From: Aquimarina aquimarini
GTDB taxonomy: Bacteria > Bacteroidota > Bacteroidia > Flavobacteriales > Flavobacteriaceae
NCBI RefSeq assembly: GCF_900299535.1
Contig: NZ_OMKE01000008.1
Location: forward strand, 62,001-126,000
Direction of reading: 5' to 3'
Length of the DNA stretch: 64,000 nucleotides
Made by a program: the position numbers and the translations under genes. This document shows, piece by piece, positions 24,663 through 33,868 of the stretch (within the stretch, counting starts at the first letter, position 1; the number at the start of each line of letters is the position of its first letter). The notes under the pieces were generated by a model. It had not been told where the DNA came from. It was given only the letters and a program-made list of their open reading frames with translations, and did no database searches.

Positions 24663-25610
24663 TTAGCTCATTTTTGCATCTCTATAAAAAACATAGCCAT
24701 TTAACAGTGCTTTTGATGCCATGGCTTTTTTTCCTGGAAGCTGTAATTTATCTATTTGTATATAACCATCCTTTACCGCTACTTTGATAATAGAGTCTTC
24801 AACTATAATTTTTCCGATATCATGACTATGCACTTCTATTATAGGACAAGCCATATATATTTTTATGTTTTCGGTCACACCATTATTTTGAAGATGACAC
24901 CAGGCAGAAGGGTATGGGCTTAACCCTCTGATTAGATTATTGATTGTTTCTATGTTTTCCTTCCAGTTAATTTTTGTGTTTTCACGATTCAACTTATATG
25001 CAGTTTTAAAAACACGGTCTAATGGTTGTGGTTGAACACTAGCAGTATTACTTTCTATTGCTTTTATCGTGTCTATAACTAATTCAGCCCCATTTGTCAT
25101 AAGTCTATCATGCAAATCTCCTGCAGAATCAGTGTTTTTTATTTCAATTTCTTTCTGAAAAATAACATGCCCAGTATCTATCTTTTCATCGATAAAAAAT
25201 GTAGTAATACCCGTCTTTTGTTCTCCGTTTATAATTGCCCAATTTATAGGAGCAGCTCCTCTGTAGTCTGGCAGCAGTGAAGCATGTAGATTAAAAGTAC
25301 CGTACTGTGGCATATTCCAAACTATTTTTGGGAGCATTCTAAAAGCAACGACAATATTTAAATTAGCCTTCAATGATTCTAATTCCTCAATAAACGCTTC
25401 GTTTTTAAGGTTTGTAGGCTGAAGAACTTTTAAATTTTTGGAAACTGCATATTCTTTGACAGCAGATGCTCTAAGTTTTCTTCCTCTTCCTGCAGGTTTA
25501 TCAGGAGCAGTAATAACCCCCACTACATTGTATTTATTTTCTATTATAGTTTTTAAGGTTTCTACGGCAAAATCTGGAGTTCCCATAAACAGGATTCGTA
25601 AGTCTCTCAT
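24663..25610 (-). CDS. fmt: Methionyl-tRNA formyltransferase
   Basis: A 315-aa enzyme that formylates initiator Met-tRNA using 10-formyltetrahydrofolate. The N-terminal domain has LRILFMGTPDFAVETL, APDKPAGRG and the catalytic FNLHASLLPDYRGAAPINWAI with Asn/His/Asp of the formyltransferase site. TGITTFFIDEKIDTG follows. The C-terminal OB-like domain (about 205-315) includes GLSPYPSAWC. Length is standard. The gap to recQ upstream is only 4 bp, so it is probably the distal gene of a recQ operon. Confidence 0.96.
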   Translation of the reverse strand: MRDLRILFMGTPDFAVETLKTIIENKYNVVGVITAPDKPAGRGRKLRASAVKEYAVSKNLKVLQPTNLKNEAFIEELESLKANLNIVVAFRMLPKIVWNMPQYGTFNLHASLLPDYRGAAPINWAIINGEQKTGITTFFIDEKIDTGHVIFQKEIEIKNTDSAGDLHDRLMTNGAELVIDTIKAIESNTASVQPQPLDRVFKTAYKLNRENTKINWKENIETINNLIRGLSPYPSAWCHLQNNGVTENIKIYMACPIIEVHSHDIGKIIVEDSIIKVAVKDGYIQIDKLQLPGKKAMASKALLNGYVFYRDAKMS

Positions 25611-25614
25611 TTTA

Positions 25615-27513
25615 TTATACTAATTGATAGTTGTTGTCGTGATTAATTTTTATAATTTGATGTTCATTCATCTCTCTCAATACCTGTAATGTCATTTTTT
25701 CTGGGTATGTGAGTTGTGCAAGTAAATCTCTTGAAGATAAGTTTTTTATTGTTAAAAGATTAATAATATCTTCCTGTATTTTGGTGAAGTCTATAGATGA
25801 ATTATTTTCTTTTTTGGTTATACAGACACTACATATTCCGCAATCAGTAGTCTTTTTTTCGCCAAAATACTCCAAAAGCTCTCTACTTTTACATCTAGAG
25901 TTGTTTTCTGTGAATTTTAATATAGCATGTACTTTTTTTATTTTTGCGGTATTTTGTTCTGTAAGATGGTGTTTTATTCTATTGATAGTATGGTGATCTT
26001 CTCTAGGGACTAAGAAAATAATCTCGGCATCAGAGGTTTTATGAGTAAACTCAATTAATTCAGCTTCTTTTAATTTATTCAAGACGTTAATAATTTCATT
26101 TTCTGATTTCTCTGTTTTTGATGCAATTAAAGATAAGTTTATCTCGATTTCTTCATCAAAAATACCTCCGTAAGTTCTTAAAAGTGCCTTAGTAATTAGT
26201 TGGTATCCTGTATTGTTATCAAGAAAATCCAGAAGATGATTTCCTGTGGTTAGAATATGTAAGCTGCTTTTTTTTGTAAATCGTTTTATAAACCTAATAA
26301 CTCCACAGCGATCCAAGAAGAGTAATACATTGTAGGTTACCAAAGTATTCAATTCATAGGTTTTGCAAAATACATTAAATTCAAAACTATGAATAGTTTG
26401 TTCTCCTTCACCATATGATACTCTAAAATAATTACACAATTTTCTGTAGACAAGTTTAACAGCATCAATATCTGGTAGAACTTTTATAAATTGATTATGT
26501 AATCGGTAGCTATCACTTTCATTTTTTAATAAAAAAGCAAGAGCTTTTTTACCATCTCTTCCAGCTCTTCCAGCTTCTTGAAAATAACTCTCTATACTTT
26601 CTGGAATTGTATAATGAATAACGGTACGCACATTAGGTTTGTCGATTCCCATACCAAAAGCATTGGTGGCGACCATTATTCTAATCTCTTCTTTCAACCA
26701 TTGAGTAAATCGTTTTGTTTTTTCTTGTGCATCCACTCCGCCGTGATAATATGTAGCAGAATATCCACTAGCATTCAAGAAATCACTTAATTCTATAGCT
26801 GATTTTCTATTTCTAACATATACAATTGATGTTCCTGGATAGGTTTTTAATATTTTTATTAGAATATGATTTTTATCAGTTACATGTTTTACCCTATAGC
26901 CTAGATTAGCTCTAAAAAATGATTGCCTAAATATTTTTGGTTGAAACAGATCAAGCTCAATAATAATATCATCAATAACCTCAGTAGTAGCAGATGCAGT
27001 TAGAGCAACCATTGGAATTGAAGGATGTATTTTTCTAAGAATATCTATATTTTTATAGGAAGGCCTAAAATCATTACCCCATTGAGAAATACAATGAGCC
27101 TCATCAACAGCAATAAGGTTGATGTTCATTTTTTTTAGGCGTTCTTGTACAATATCTTGTTGAAGTCGTTCTGGAGAAAGGTATAAGAATTTATAATTGC
27201 CATAGATACAATTGTCAAGCAATGTATCTAATTCAGCATATTTAATTCCGCTAGGCAATGCAATTGCTTTAATATCTTTTTGACGAAGATTTTGTACCTG
27301 ATCTTGCATTAATGCTATTAGTGGAGAAACAACAATACAGATTCCTTCTTTCAATAATGCAGGAACCTGAAAACAGATAGATTTTCCTCCTCCTGTTGGT
27401 AATAGAGCAAACGTGTCTTCACCTTCAAGTATGGCGGTAATGATTTTTTCCTGCATGGGCTTGAAAGTGTCGTACTTCCAATAATGTTTAAGTATTTGCA
27501 GGGGAGTATTCAT
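25615..27513 (-). CDS. recQ: ATP-dependent DNA helicase RecQ
   Basis: A 632-aa superfamily 2 3'-5' helicase. Motifs in order: LPTGGGKSICFQVPAL (Walker A), VSPLIALMQDQV, VDEAHCISQWG (DEAH), ALTASA, ATNAFGMGIDKPNVR and QEAGRAGRDGK. The RecQ-Ct region has a Cys set around CKSRELLEYFGEKKTTDCGICSVC (quoted as a location, residues about 565-588) for zinc. A winged-helix segment follows, and a clear HRDC domain is absent. It is the short form common in Bacteroidota. Its ATG overlaps the stop of the ATPase gene by one base. Confidence 0.95.
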   Translation of the reverse strand: MNTPLQILKHYWKYDTFKPMQEKIITAILEGEDTFALLPTGGGKSICFQVPALLKEGICIVVSPLIALMQDQVQNLRQKDIKAIALPSGIKYAELDTLLDNCIYGNYKFLYLSPERLQQDIVQERLKKMNINLIAVDEAHCISQWGNDFRPSYKNIDILRKIHPSIPMVALTASATTEVIDDIIIELDLFQPKIFRQSFFRANLGYRVKHVTDKNHILIKILKTYPGTSIVYVRNRKSAIELSDFLNASGYSATYYHGGVDAQEKTKRFTQWLKEEIRIMVATNAFGMGIDKPNVRTVIHYTIPESIESYFQEAGRAGRDGKKALAFLLKNESDSYRLHNQFIKVLPDIDAVKLVYRKLCNYFRVSYGEGEQTIHSFEFNVFCKTYELNTLVTYNVLLFLDRCGVIRFIKRFTKKSSLHILTTGNHLLDFLDNNTGYQLITKALLRTYGGIFDEEIEINLSLIASKTEKSENEIINVLNKLKEAELIEFTHKTSDAEIIFLVPREDHHTINRIKHHLTEQNTAKIKKVHAILKFTENNSRCKSRELLEYFGEKKTTDCGICSVCITKKENNSSIDFTKIQEDIINLLTIKNLSSRDLLAQLTYPEKMTLQVLREMNEHQIIKINHDNNYQLV

Positions 27514-28073
27514 TATACAGACAAAATATTTTCTAAGATAAAACTACTTCGTTCTTCTACATTTCCAAAAGGAACTTCTATACAGTGATATCCTAGATCA
27601 GTATAGGTCTCATAAAGGTGATGATGTATACGTTGTGCCTGGTCAAAACTTTCATAACGCTCATTATCGGTTTTATGTATATCTTCCCATGGGGGAAGTA
27701 AAAAAATAGAATCATACCTGTATGTTTCACATGCTTTTGTGAATTCTGAAGGATAAGGTTCGTTGGCATAATCCATATATGCAATCACATCAGGAATCCC
27801 TCTATCAAAGAATACTCTTGAAGATGCCATGTTATTTGCATTAGTGTGTTGGGCAATACGGCCTTCGATTAATTTTTTACTAAATAAAAGCGGATCTTCT
27901 AGAAACAGCTGTGATATGCCTTCTTGTTGAGCTTCTAGGGTGACCTGTCTTGATATTTCATGTAGACATAATTCGCCTATACTTTCTAAATAATCAATGA
28001 TGGTTGTCTTTCCAGTAGAAGGACCTCCGATAATAACAATCTTTTTATTTGCCAAAGGAATAATTTTAGGCAA
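27513..28073 (-). CDS. NadR-like P-loop ATPase/kinase (AAA_28 type)
   Basis: A 186-aa protein with Walker A IGGPSTGKTTII (about residues 14-25), then LHEISRQVTLEAQQEG, a Walker B-like segment VFFDRGIPDVIAYMDY (about 88-103) and a C-terminal FILENILS helix. This architecture matches the AAA_28/NadR nucleotide-kinase-like family, which often acts on nucleosides or nicotinamide riboside; the actual substrate is unknown. It is first in the recQ-fmt transcript, with a one-base overlap with recQ. Confidence 0.82.
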   Translation of the reverse strand: MPKIIPLANKKIVIIGGPSTGKTTIIDYLESIGELCLHEISRQVTLEAQQEGISQLFLEDPLLFSKKLIEGRIAQHTNANNMASSRVFFDRGIPDVIAYMDYANEPYPSEFTKACETYRYDSIFLLPPWEDIHKTDNERYESFDQAQRIHHHLYETYTDLGYHCIEVPFGNVEERSSFILENILSV

Positions 28074-28231
28074 ATTTCGGAATTATAATGTGATTTTGAA
28101 AATCATATTGACAGAACTATAAAGGTCTGTTAAAGTTAGAGCAACCCAATGATTTTTTGCTACCTTAAATGGCAATTGGTATACAATTGCTTTATTTAGA
28201 TTAATTAAGAATAATTGTAATAAATTAACTC

Positions 28232-28693
28232 ATGCCAATTTATAAATTAAAAATTAATGGTCAGTCCCATTCTGTAGAAGCTGATCCAGATACCCCTTTA
28301 CTTTGGGTGTTAAGAGACCATTTGAATATGGTAGGAACCAAGTTTGGGTGTGGTATAGGTCAATGTGGTGCATGTACTGTGCATGTAGATGGTTCTGCAA
28401 CAAGAAGTTGCTTGCTTGTAATGTCTGTAGTAGAAAATATGGAAATAACAACTATAGAAGGATTGTCTGATGATGCTTCGCATCCAGTACAACAAGCTTG
28501 GAAAGAAATAGATGTACCTCAATGTGGATATTGTCAATCTGGACAAATAATGTCTGCTGCGGCTTTCTTAATACAAAATAAAAATCCTAATAGAGAAGAG
28601 ATTAGAGATGCGATGAGTGGCAATATTTGCAGATGTGCATCCTATAATAGAATAGAGAAAGCTGTAGAAGTTGCTGCAGATAAAATGAGTTAA
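28232..28693 (+). CDS. 2Fe-2S subunit of a molybdenum hydroxylase (IorA/CoxS-like)
   Basis: A 153-aa electron-transfer subunit with two 2Fe-2S clusters. The plant-ferredoxin-like N-terminal cluster is FGCGIGQCGACTVHVDG with a later Cys in ATRSC. The C-terminal cluster is CGYCQSGQIM and GNICRCASYNRI. All eight Cys ligands are present. It passes electrons from the Mo-pterin subunit encoded 21 bp downstream to an acceptor. It is the first gene of a four-gene Mo-hydroxylase operon. Confidence 0.95.
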   Translation: MPIYKLKINGQSHSVEADPDTPLLWVLRDHLNMVGTKFGCGIGQCGACTVHVDGSATRSCLLVMSVVENMEITTIEGLSDDASHPVQQAWKEIDVPQCGYCQSGQIMSAAAFLIQNKNPNREEIRDAMSGNICRCASYNRIEKAVEVAADKMS

Positions 28694-28713
28694 TCTACTT
28701 AAAGAATACAAAA

Positions 28714-30861
28714 ATGAAAACGAATCTTCCTCTTTCTTTTAATAGAAGATCTTTTATAAAAACGTCAACATTGGCTGGTGGCGGAATGTTAATAGGTTTT
28801 AATCTATTTCAGGCATGTAAACCAGAAGTAGCACCACCAATAGATATATCACAACTTAATTTCAATGATTTCAATGCTTTTATTAAAATAGCAGATAACG
28901 GGATGGTAACCATTTTTTCTCCTAATCCAGAAATAGGACAAGGAGTAAAAACTGCAATGCCAATGCTTATAGCAGAAGAGCTTGATGTATCATGGGATAA
29001 GGTACATGTAGTCCAAGGGGCACTAGATACCAAAAATTTTACAAGACAAGTAGCAGGAGGAAGTCAGTCGTTGAGACATGGATGGGAACCTTTGCGACAG
29101 ACTGGGGCAACTGCTAGGCAAATGTTGATTAATGCAGCTGCAGTCATATGGAAAGTAGATCCAAAAGAATGTAAAACAGCAAATGGTGTAATAACAAATA
29201 GTAATGGGGATATGCTTGGGTATGGAGAAGTGGTAAAAGAAGCTGCCGCTCTAGAAGTACCTGAGAATATAACTTTGAAAGAACCTAAAGATTTTAAGAT
29301 TATAGGGCAAGATATCTCTAATGTAGATATTGATAAAATCATAACAGGGAAACCTCTTTATGGAATGGATTATAAAGAAGAGGGAATGGCGTATGCTTCA
29401 GTATTAAGACCTCCTGCTTTTGGTAAAAAGTTGATAGATTTTGATGATACAGCTGCTAAGGCAATTACAGGAGTGTATGATATTATTAAATTTGGAGATA
29501 AAATAGCAGTCCTAGCAAAAGATACTTGGACAGCTATGAAGGCGAAGAAAGCGCTAAAAGCAAATTGGGAGATTGATTCTAAATTAGAAAGCACGGAAGA
29601 TCATGATAGGATACTTACAGACTTGCTCAATGGAGAAGCTTTTGAAACCTTACGAGAAGATGGGGATGTGAAAAAAGCATTTATAGAAGCAGATGAAGTA
29701 ATAGAAAGAATTTACGAGTCTCCTTTTCTACCACATAATTGCATGGAACCAATGAATTTTTTTGCAGATGTAACCCCAGAAAAAGTTCGTTTAGTGGGGC
29801 CTATTCAAACTCCTGCTGGTACAGCTCGTAGAGTTGCTGATCTATTAGAGAGAGCTCCAGAAGATGTGTCTGTAGAAATGACTAGAATGGGAGGAGGTTT
29901 TGGAAGAAGGCTTTATGGAGATTTTGCATTAGAAGTAGCAGAAATATCAAAGATTGCTCAAAAACCAGTTAAGTTAGTATATTCTAGAGAAGATGATATG
30001 ACAGCAGGAGTATATAGACCCTCAATAAAATATAAAATAGGAGTTTCTATAAAGGATAGAAAAATTACAGGATATCATCTCAAAGAAGCATCAGTTAATT
30101 CTAATATGTATGGGTTGATACCTAACTTTTTTCCTGCAGGAGCAATTGAGAATTATCAGGTAGATGTAGCAAGTTATCAAAGTAATATTTCTACAGGGGC
30201 ATGGAGAGCTCCATATACCAATTTTCTTTCTTTTGCAGAGCAAAGCTTTTTTGATGAATTAGCAGAAATATTAGAGATAGATAAAATACAATTACGATTG
30301 GATTTACTACAAAAAGTAAAAGGTACTACAGATGATAGGATAGAGTATTCTCCTGAGCGTTTAGAGAATGTTATAAAAGTAGCTGTAGATAAATCAGGAT
30401 GGGGGAGTAAAAATGAAGGTGTTTTTCAGGGATTTAGCGCATATTATTGCCATAACACTCATGTGGCTGAAGTGGCAGATGTGGTACTAGAAAATGAAAT
30501 TCCAGTAGTAAAAAAAATAACTTGTGTAGTAGATTGTGGGATCGTTGTAAACCCTTTGGGAGCAAAGAATCAAATAGAAGGAGGGGTGATTGATGGAGTA
30601 GGGCATGCTATGTACGGTAATTTTTCGTTCAATAATGGAACACCACAAGATCAAAATTTTAACAGCTATCGCTTGATACGAATAAATGAAACCCCCATTG
30701 TTGAAACTCATTTTATAGAAAGTGATATTGCTCCAACAGGTTTAGGAGAGCCGACATTACCTCCTGCAGGTGCCGCTGTAGCAAATGCAATCAAAGCAGC
30801 AAAAGGAATACGCGTGTATAAACAACCTTTTATAGAAAATATGAACAACAAAGCACCTTAG
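28714..30861 (+). CDS. Molybdopterin-binding subunit of xanthine dehydrogenase family (IorB-like)
   Basis: A 715-aa catalytic subunit with a Tat-type signal (FNRRSFIKTSTLAGGG, about residues 10-25) and a Cys at about residue 36, so it is probably exported. Characteristic blocks are GQGVKTAMPMLIAEEL, VAGGSQSLRHG, PHNCMEPMN, TRMGGGFGRRLYGDFALEVA and the C-terminal GLGEPTLPPAGAAVANAI, whose Glu is the base of this enzyme family. It is the single-chain, periplasmic isoquinoline 1-oxidoreductase or aldehyde dehydrogenase type. The substrate, an aldehyde or N-heterocycle, is not determined. Confidence 0.94.
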   Translation: MKTNLPLSFNRRSFIKTSTLAGGGMLIGFNLFQACKPEVAPPIDISQLNFNDFNAFIKIADNGMVTIFSPNPEIGQGVKTAMPMLIAEELDVSWDKVHVVQGALDTKNFTRQVAGGSQSLRHGWEPLRQTGATARQMLINAAAVIWKVDPKECKTANGVITNSNGDMLGYGEVVKEAAALEVPENITLKEPKDFKIIGQDISNVDIDKIITGKPLYGMDYKEEGMAYASVLRPPAFGKKLIDFDDTAAKAITGVYDIIKFGDKIAVLAKDTWTAMKAKKALKANWEIDSKLESTEDHDRILTDLLNGEAFETLREDGDVKKAFIEADEVIERIYESPFLPHNCMEPMNFFADVTPEKVRLVGPIQTPAGTARRVADLLERAPEDVSVEMTRMGGGFGRRLYGDFALEVAEISKIAQKPVKLVYSREDDMTAGVYRPSIKYKIGVSIKDRKITGYHLKEASVNSNMYGLIPNFFPAGAIENYQVDVASYQSNISTGAWRAPYTNFLSFAEQSFFDELAEILEIDKIQLRLDLLQKVKGTTDDRIEYSPERLENVIKVAVDKSGWGSKNEGVFQGFSAYYCHNTHVAEVADVVLENEIPVVKKITCVVDCGIVVNPLGAKNQIEGGVIDGVGHAMYGNFSFNNGTPQDQNFNSYRLIRINETPIVETHFIESDIAPTGLGEPTLPPAGAAVANAIKAAKGIRVYKQPFIENMNNKAP

Positions 30862-30873
30862 GTATAATATTTT

Positions 30874-31935
30874 ATGACACACGAATTCAAAGAAATATTA
30901 GAATCATATCAAATAGCTAAACAACAAGGTATAACAGCTGTTATGGCTACAGTTGTAGATATAGAAGGTTCCTCATATAGAAGACCAGGAGTAGGTATGT
31001 TAATCTTGCAGAATGGAAAAATGACAGGAGCTGTTAGTGGTGGTTGTGTAGAAAAAGAAGTGTGGAGACAAGCACAATCAGTTTTTATGACTGGAATTTC
31101 AAAAATGATGACCTATGATGGTAAATATAGATTAGGATGCGAAGGAATATTATATATCCTAATTGAACCTTTTGATATGAGTCAAGATCAGATTGTTAGT
31201 ATACAACAGTATTTGGTGTCAAGAACATCATTTGAAATAGAATCTTGTTATTCTAAAAACGTATATGATCACTCTGATTTGGGATCGATAGTGAAATTTA
31301 CAGAAACGAAAGTGTTTTCTTATTCTTATAGAACATCACCAAATGTAAATACAGATTTGAGCTGTTTTGTAAGAAAAATAGTGCCCTGTTTTAAGTTATT
31401 GATCATAGGAACTGAACATGATGCGATACAATTGTGTCAGTTAGCCTCAGCTACAGGATGGGAGGTTGATATTGTTAGCTCACCAAAATCACCAATACAG
31501 CTGGATAAATTTCCAGGAGCTCAAAGAGTTATAGAAAGTTTACCAGAAGACTTAGATATTAGTTTTATTGATACTCAAACAGCGATTGTTCTCATGTCTC
31601 ATAATTTTGCTAAAGACTTGTTGTATTTGCAAGCATTAACAGAAACGTGTCCTGCATATATTGGACTTTTAGGCCCTTCCCAACGTAGAGAAAAACTATT
31701 ATCTGCTCTTATTGAGTATTTTCCAGAGGTTACGGATTCATTTTTAGATACAATACATGGGCCAGCGGGATTAAATTTGGGAGCAGAAACACCACAAGAA
31801 ATAGCAATTTCTATTATTGCAGAAATATTATCAGTAATTAGAAATCAAGAACCAATATCGCTTCAAGAAAAATCGGGTGCAATTCATGATCATTATAATA
31901 AGAAAACAATAAATGTCATTTCTACCAAAACCTAA
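30874..31935 (+). CDS. XdhC-family molybdenum-cofactor sulfuration/insertion chaperone
   Basis: A 353-aa protein of the XdhC/CoxI family, which binds and helps sulfurate or insert the molybdenum cofactor. Residues about 20-100 (GSSYRRPGVGMLI, GAVSGGCVEKEV, YDGKYRLGCEG) form the XdhC domain. The C-terminal Rossmann-like XdhC_C domain has LLIIGTEHDAIQL, VLMSHNFAKDLLYL, YIGLLGPSQRR and HGPAGLNLGAETPQEIAISI. It starts 12 bp after the Mo subunit and overlaps the next gene by 23 bp. Confidence 0.95.
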   Translation: MTHEFKEILESYQIAKQQGITAVMATVVDIEGSSYRRPGVGMLILQNGKMTGAVSGGCVEKEVWRQAQSVFMTGISKMMTYDGKYRLGCEGILYILIEPFDMSQDQIVSIQQYLVSRTSFEIESCYSKNVYDHSDLGSIVKFTETKVFSYSYRTSPNVNTDLSCFVRKIVPCFKLLIIGTEHDAIQLCQLASATGWEVDIVSSPKSPIQLDKFPGAQRVIESLPEDLDISFIDTQTAIVLMSHNFAKDLLYLQALTETCPAYIGLLGPSQRREKLLSALIEYFPEVTDSFLDTIHGPAGLNLGAETPQEIAISIIAEILSVIRNQEPISLQEKSGAIHDHYNKKTINVISTKT

Positions 31936-32530
31936 AGTAGCACAACTTATTCTTGCGGCAGGTTGTTCTAGTAGAATGGGAAAACCTAAACAATTATTAG
32001 CTTGGAGAGGTACAACATTGATTGGGCATGCAATAAAACAGGCAATAGAATTGGATGGTATAACCACTTATGTGATTCTGGGAGCATATTATGACACTAT
32101 TTATGAAAGTATCAAAAATTACCCTATAACCATACTCAAAAATAAAGACTGGCAAAAAGGAATGGGAACTACGATACAATGTGGAATAAATACTTTGCAA
32201 AAGAAAGCTATACCGTATGATGCTGTTTTAATTTCATTAATCGATCAGCCTTTATTGCAGACATGTCATTATAAAAAATTACTTGAATCGTTTTATAAAG
32301 GTGATCATTCAATTATAGCAACAGATTTAGGTGAGAAAAAAGGAGTTCCATCAGTAATTTCATCTATCTATTTTGATGAGTTATCTAAATTGAAAGAAAA
32401 TTTTGGTGCCAGATATTTGATTAAACAATATAAAGATCAAGTGAAAAGTATCTGTGCAAAAAATGAAGGGGTTGATATAGATACAGTTACAGACTATGAG
32501 AATTTAATAAAGAATAACTATTCTTCTTAA
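31913..32530 (+). CDS. MobA/MocA-like molybdenum cofactor nucleotidyltransferase
   Basis: A 205-aa NTP-transferase-fold protein with the GlmU/MobA signature LAAGCSSRMGKPKQLLAW (about 10-27), ILKNKDWQKGMGTTIQCGI and the metal-binding SLIDQPLL (about 105-112). In Mo-hydroxylase operons such proteins attach CMP or GMP to molybdopterin. The MocA (CTP) type is more likely for the xanthine dehydrogenase family, but sequence alone does not settle it. It overlaps the XdhC gene by 23 bp. Confidence 0.9.
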   Translation: MSFLPKPKVAQLILAAGCSSRMGKPKQLLAWRGTTLIGHAIKQAIELDGITTYVILGAYYDTIYESIKNYPITILKNKDWQKGMGTTIQCGINTLQKKAIPYDAVLISLIDQPLLQTCHYKKLLESFYKGDHSIIATDLGEKKGVPSVISSIYFDELSKLKENFGARYLIKQYKDQVKSICAKNEGVDIDTVTDYENLIKNNYSS

Positions 32531-32557
32531 AAAAATAAAAGGACCATATCGGTTAAG

Positions 32558-32586
32558 TTTGATTTTATAAATAACCTGTATCTTTG
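32558..32586 (+). promoter_or_regulatory. Promoter TTTG-N17-TATCTTTG
   Basis: TTTG (32558-32561) and TATCTTTG (32579-32586) match the Bacteroidota consensus with a spacer two bases short. It lies 26 bp before the DUF493 gene. Confidence 0.65.
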
Positions 32587-32611
32587 CCCAACTTTTGATT
32601 AGATAGATATT

Positions 32612-32896
32612 ATGAAAGATTCGGAAGAATTTTATAAAAAACTAAGAGTACAGTTGGCAGATACATCACTTTGGCCAACAGCATATTTGTATAAGTTTAT
32701 TGTTCCAACAGATGATGCTAAAATTACACAAATTGAAAATATTTTTGATAATTTAGGAGCTGTAATAAATAAAAAACAATCAAAGAATGGTAAATACACT
32801 AGTGTATCTATTAATGTAAGAATGAAGAATCCAGATGAAGTAATTAATAAATATAAAGAAGTTGCTATCAAAGTAGAAGGAGTTATTTCATTATAA
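32612..32896 (+). CDS. DUF493 (YbeD-like) family protein
   Basis: A 94-aa ACT-like-fold protein. WPTAYLYKFIVPTDDAKI forms the first strand and helix, GKYTSVSINVRM the middle strands, and a C-terminal helix ends in VEGVISL. YbeD-like proteins are small alpha/beta proteins of uncertain, possibly regulatory, function. It has its own promoter and is followed by about 270 bp without a gene. Confidence 0.85.
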   Translation: MKDSEEFYKKLRVQLADTSLWPTAYLYKFIVPTDDAKITQIENIFDNLGAVINKKQSKNGKYTSVSINVRMKNPDEVINKYKEVAIKVEGVISL

Positions 32897-33169
32897 TATA
32901 CTTAGTTTTCTGATGAATACTATAAGTTTACTAACTAGATTATTTTGCTGTTTGATAAATAAAATAAGACAATGATCATGCTGACTTATTTTATTTTAGT
33001 ATTTTGCGAAACATATTTATAGAATAGTCTAAAAAAAGTAATCAATTGCAAACTGAATCTATAGAAGTTTAACTATATACTTATAATAAAGTCTTCAAAA
33101 AACTCATTCTGAAAACACTTTACAAATTGATTTTTAAGATTATATCTACACAATTTTTACATACATTTT

Positions 33170-33826
33170 ATGGAAATTAATAACTTAGAGTATAATACAG
33201 AGCGTGAAAAGCTTATCATTCCAGAATATGGTCGTCATTTACAAAAGATGATTAACCACACTGTTGCTATAGAAGATAGAGAAGAGCGTAATAAGGTTGC
33301 CAAATCTATTATTGCGGTAATGGGTAATTTACAACCTCATTTACGTGATGTGCCCGAGTTTCAGCATAAGTTGTGGGATCAGTTATTTATTATGAGTGAT
33401 TTTAAACTTGATGTGGATACTCCATTTCCTGTATTGACTAAAGAAAAACTACAAGAAAGACCAGAGCCTCTTGATTACCCTCAGAACTTTCCTAAATATC
33501 GTTTTTATGGAAATAATATCAAAAGAATGATTGATGTAGCTAATAGTTGGGAGGACGGAGAATTAAAATCTGCCCTTACACTAACTATTGCTAATCATAT
33601 GAAGAAATGTTATCTAAACTGGAACAAAGATACAGTAGAAGATAGTGTGATCTTTAATCATCTTTTTGAGTTGAGTGATGGTAGGATTAATATGAAAGGA
33701 AGTAATGAAGATCTTACAGATTCTACCAATTTGATGAGAGGGAAGAAGAAAAAGCACAATAACAATAATAACAATAATAGTGGTAAAAAGAATTACCGAA
33801 ATAACAGAGGTAAAAAACGCTACTAA
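33170..33826 (+). CDS. DUF4290 family protein
   Basis: A 218-aa cytoplasmic protein of a Bacteroidota-restricted family (DUF4290). It begins with EINNLEYNTEREKLIIPEYG, followed by a helical body with GRHLQKMINHTV and KKCYLNWNKD. The C-terminal 30 residues are a low-complexity basic Asn/Lys tail (NNNNNNNSGKKN) encoded by AAY trinucleotide runs around 33765-33815, prone to length change and typical of nucleic-acid-contacting tails. It lies 42 bp before murA, as is common in this phylum, and is probably co-transcribed. Molecular function unknown. Confidence 0.87.
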   Translation: MEINNLEYNTEREKLIIPEYGRHLQKMINHTVAIEDREERNKVAKSIIAVMGNLQPHLRDVPEFQHKLWDQLFIMSDFKLDVDTPFPVLTKEKLQERPEPLDYPQNFPKYRFYGNNIKRMIDVANSWEDGELKSALTLTIANHMKKCYLNWNKDTVEDSVIFNHLFELSDGRINMKGSNEDLTDSTNLMRGKKKKHNNNNNNNSGKKNYRNNRGKKRY

Positions 33827-33868
33827 ACCTCAATTAAAACTAACCACTAATAAACTATTAACGATTAC

